Shown here: piece after piece, positions 24,076-25,220 of the stretch
How positions within the stretch are numbered: position 1 is the first letter of the stretch
Layout: every line of letters starts with the position of its first letter
Source: Roseihalotalea indica
GTDB taxonomy: Bacteria > Bacteroidota > Bacteroidia > Cytophagales > Cyclobacteriaceae
Reading direction: 5' to 3'
DNA: 25,220 nt
NCBI RefSeq assembly: GCF_022458895.1
Contig: NZ_JAINFL010000025.1
Coordinates: 1 to 25,220, forward strand
The notes under the pieces: model-generated
Told to the model about the DNA's origin: nothing
The model's database searches: none
What the model saw: only the letters and a program-made list of their open reading frames with translations
Program-made: the position numbers and the translations under genes

Positions 24076-24137
24076 AAAAACCAATGCCCTTCCTATCTGA
24101 TCCTGTCAGCTGGTGTTGTTGGTTTTTTTTAAAACCA
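24076..24137 (+). promoter_or_regulatory. Leader with competing hairpins before the recombinase operon
   Basis: AAAAACCAA (24076-24084) can pair with TTGGTTTTT (24119-24127), which ends in a T run and so looks like an intrinsic terminator; CTGA-N5-TCAG (24097-24109) folds inside. The same TGGTTTT can instead pair with AAAACCA immediately downstream (24131-24137). The two folds exclude each other, as in an attenuator. This lies about 100 bp before the operon's first start. Confidence 0.45.
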
Positions 24138-24233
24138 GCATAAAGAAGGCTATCAGCTAGAGGTAATTACCGGGGTAAGAAAATGGTACAATGAGATATA
24201 ATTATTTTTATATTTTATTGTACTATTGTTAAC

Positions 24234-24896
24234 ATGATAGCCAGAAAGCGTGTCAACAATTTGCGGATTTTGTTAACACCCCCAGACCCCCGAATATATC
24301 TTTTTTTCACAGTGCTGGTGGCGTTACAAATGGAAGTTTCCGCACAAAGTAGTGTAAGGTTTGCTGAAGATGAAGTAGTCCGGTTGGCAATCAATCAGAA
24401 GTACGACAGTCTGGCAGAAAGAGAGCTGTATGATGAGTCAAGAATCAAGCGGTATAGGTTTCTAAACTTTATTCCATCCCCTGGATATTCCGTCCGGCAA
24501 GGAGCTACGGTGGGTTATAATGTCAGTTCGGTATTCGGGTTTCTGGAAAGCAAAGAGCGGTACCGCATCGAGAAAGAACGGATTATCAATACATATCAGG
24601 AAAAGGCCGATCAGGAATTCGACGACTACGTAGCCATGCGCGAGAAAGTGGAAACCCTGCGGGATGAGCTGGAAGTACAAGAGCAACTGCTAAGCCTGGA
24701 AAGAAAACTGTTCGCCATCACCGAAGCCAAATACAAAAACCATGAGATAACCCCCACGCAATACATTCAGGAAGAGATAACATTTCGTCAGAAGGAATGG
24801 AAGTACGAGAAACAGCAGGAAAAGCTGACCCGCCAGGAAGACCGTCTCCGTCAGTATTACGATAAACAACGAATCTACTATGCTGACGCAAATTGA
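24234..24896 (+). CDS. Exported TolC-like coiled-coil protein, first gene of the recombinase operon
   Basis: The 220-residue protein has a signal peptide (hydrophobic core RIYLFFTVLVALQMEVSAQ, likely cut after A37). After NFIPSPGYSVRQGATVGYNV, which resembles strand segments of TolC-family outer-membrane proteins, there is a long helical hairpin (about 104-216), with AKYKNHEITPTQYIQEEITF reminiscent of the TolC 'Y..G..s..d.l.a...l' helix. It is about half the length of a real TolC and has one hairpin, so it cannot form a full channel unless it assembles as a higher oligomer. It overlaps the recombinase-ATPase gene by 17 bp. Role unknown; the periplasm or outer membrane is its likely place. 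Confidence 0.65.
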   Translation: MIARKRVNNLRILLTPPDPRIYLFFTVLVALQMEVSAQSSVRFAEDEVVRLAINQKYDSLAERELYDESRIKRYRFLNFIPSPGYSVRQGATVGYNVSSVFGFLESKERYRIEKERIINTYQEKADQEFDDYVAMREKVETLRDELEVQEQLLSLERKLFAITEAKYKNHEITPTQYIQEEITFRQKEWKYEKQQEKLTRQEDRLRQYYDKQRIYYADAN

Positions 24897-25220
24897 CTAT
24901 CTGACACCCGAGAAATCGGACGAGCTGATTAGCAAGATCAAAAACCCGAAGCATAAGGTGTTGATCCTGCTCATGCATGATGCGGGCCTGCGGGTGAGTG
25001 AAGCGGTAAGCCTACGAATTAATGATTTTGACTTTGGAAAAAGAGTGATCAACGTACACTCGCTCAAGAAACGAAGAAAGAAAAACAGCAAACGAAGCGA
25101 CCGGCCCATCCCGATCTCCACTAGATTATACAATGCCCTGGCTGAGTACCTGAAAAAAGAGAACATTACTGACCATTGGTTATTCCCATCCGACAAAAAT
25201 GAAGAAGGCCACTTGACCCG
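24880..25220 (+). CDS. Tyrosine recombinase-ATPase fusion, N-terminal part (continues at position 1)
   Basis: This is the start of a 506-residue protein that crosses the circle join. The ATG at 24880 overlaps the end of the upstream TolC-like gene by 17 bp, which supports this start. The catalytic domain begins at once: the first catalytic arginine is R38 in the block AGLRVSEAVSL, followed by a basic strand and the RPIPIS strand. The N-terminal SAM-like core-binding domain of XerC/D is missing. The positions of R38, H137, R140 and Y172 resemble those I recall for the catalytic-only FimB/FimE recombinases (R47, H141, R144, Y176). In this window the gene appears broken only because a circle was linearised. 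Codon 68 starts at 25081, equivalent to position 1. Confidence 0.88.
   Translation, partial: MLTQIDYLTPEKSDELISKIKNPKHKVLILLMHDAGLRVSEAVSLRINDFDFGKRVINVHSLKKRRKKNSKRSDRPIPISTRLYNALAEYLKKENITDHWLFPSDKNEEGHLT
25081..25220. repeat. Terminal redundancy, right copy (circle closure)
   Basis: Exact repeat of positions 1-140. See the left copy. Features that touch it should be counted once on the circular map. Confidence 0.93.

Noticed and set aside
1..25220. tRNA, rRNA or conjugation genes
   Set aside because: Looked for cloverleaf ends, rRNA-like blocks, relaxase and VirB/Tra motifs on both strands; none seen.

Overview
The window reads as a complete circular plasmid of about 25.08 kb. Its last 140 bases (25081-25220) repeat its first 140 exactly, and an open reading frame runs unbroken across the join. 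It carries a Rep_3-type initiator with phased 21-bp iterons, a ParA/ParB-like partition locus and a serine resolvase. The host is most likely a Bacteroidota bacterium, perhaps a marine Cytophagales: several lipoproteins have short 'SC' lipoboxes, one carries a Cys/Asn 'GCTDPAAKNYN'-type motif, Shine-Dalgarno sites are weak and AT content is moderate to high. The genus is not determinable from this sequence. I see no relaxase, coupling ATPase or type IV secretion gene.

Layout, starting at the origin and crossing the join. At 22.3-24.0 kb lie rep (minus strand) and its iterons. At 24.08-24.14 kb there is a leader with competing hairpins, followed by an overlapping three-gene operon: an exported TolC-like coiled-coil protein (24234-24896), a tyrosine recombinase fused to an AAA+/STAND-type ATPase and two C-terminal membrane helices (24880 through the join to 1320), and a YdjM-type membrane hydrolase with a long C-terminal helical domain (1317-2558). 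This operon is the most unusual object in the window. At 2.6-6.6 kb is AT-rich cargo: an acidic protein, an HTH plus glycine-zipper protein, several orphans, and a decayed second copy of the YdjM-like gene tail (4145-4380). At 6.7-7.5 kb is a higBA toxin-antitoxin pair with two identical 19-bp operators. At 7.6-11.1 kb are three lipoproteins and a PD-(D/E)XK nuclease. At 11.3-12.4 kb is parAB flanked by matching GTATAC-rich repeats, followed by about 540 bp of GC-rich non-coding DNA.

At 12.9-14.2 kb, three overlapping small genes, two of them SymE/AbrB-like, diverge from a Cro/XRE regulator across three ATAC-N7-GTAT dyads. At 14.3-15.4 kb are small AT-rich genes: two related acidic 'WGEEE' proteins, and a ribbon-helix-helix protein with a decayed tandem copy of its own tail. 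At 15.8-18.4 kb are a PLD-family nuclease and umuDC (error-prone repair) with a large operator-like inverted repeat. At 18.5-20.0 kb the resolvase overlaps a SLATT-like 2TM membrane protein, which overlaps a GTP cyclohydrolase II gene disrupted by an internal deletion. At 20.2-21.9 kb is a von Willebrand-type lipoprotein with four 20-residue cysteine repeats.

Maintenance and repair genes (rep, par, res, umuDC, the recombinase operon) look GC-richer than the AT-rich cargo, so the plasmid is a mosaic. At least three gene remnants (4145-4380, 15015-15132, 18483-18879) show recent turnover. All function calls come from reading motifs by eye; no database search was run.
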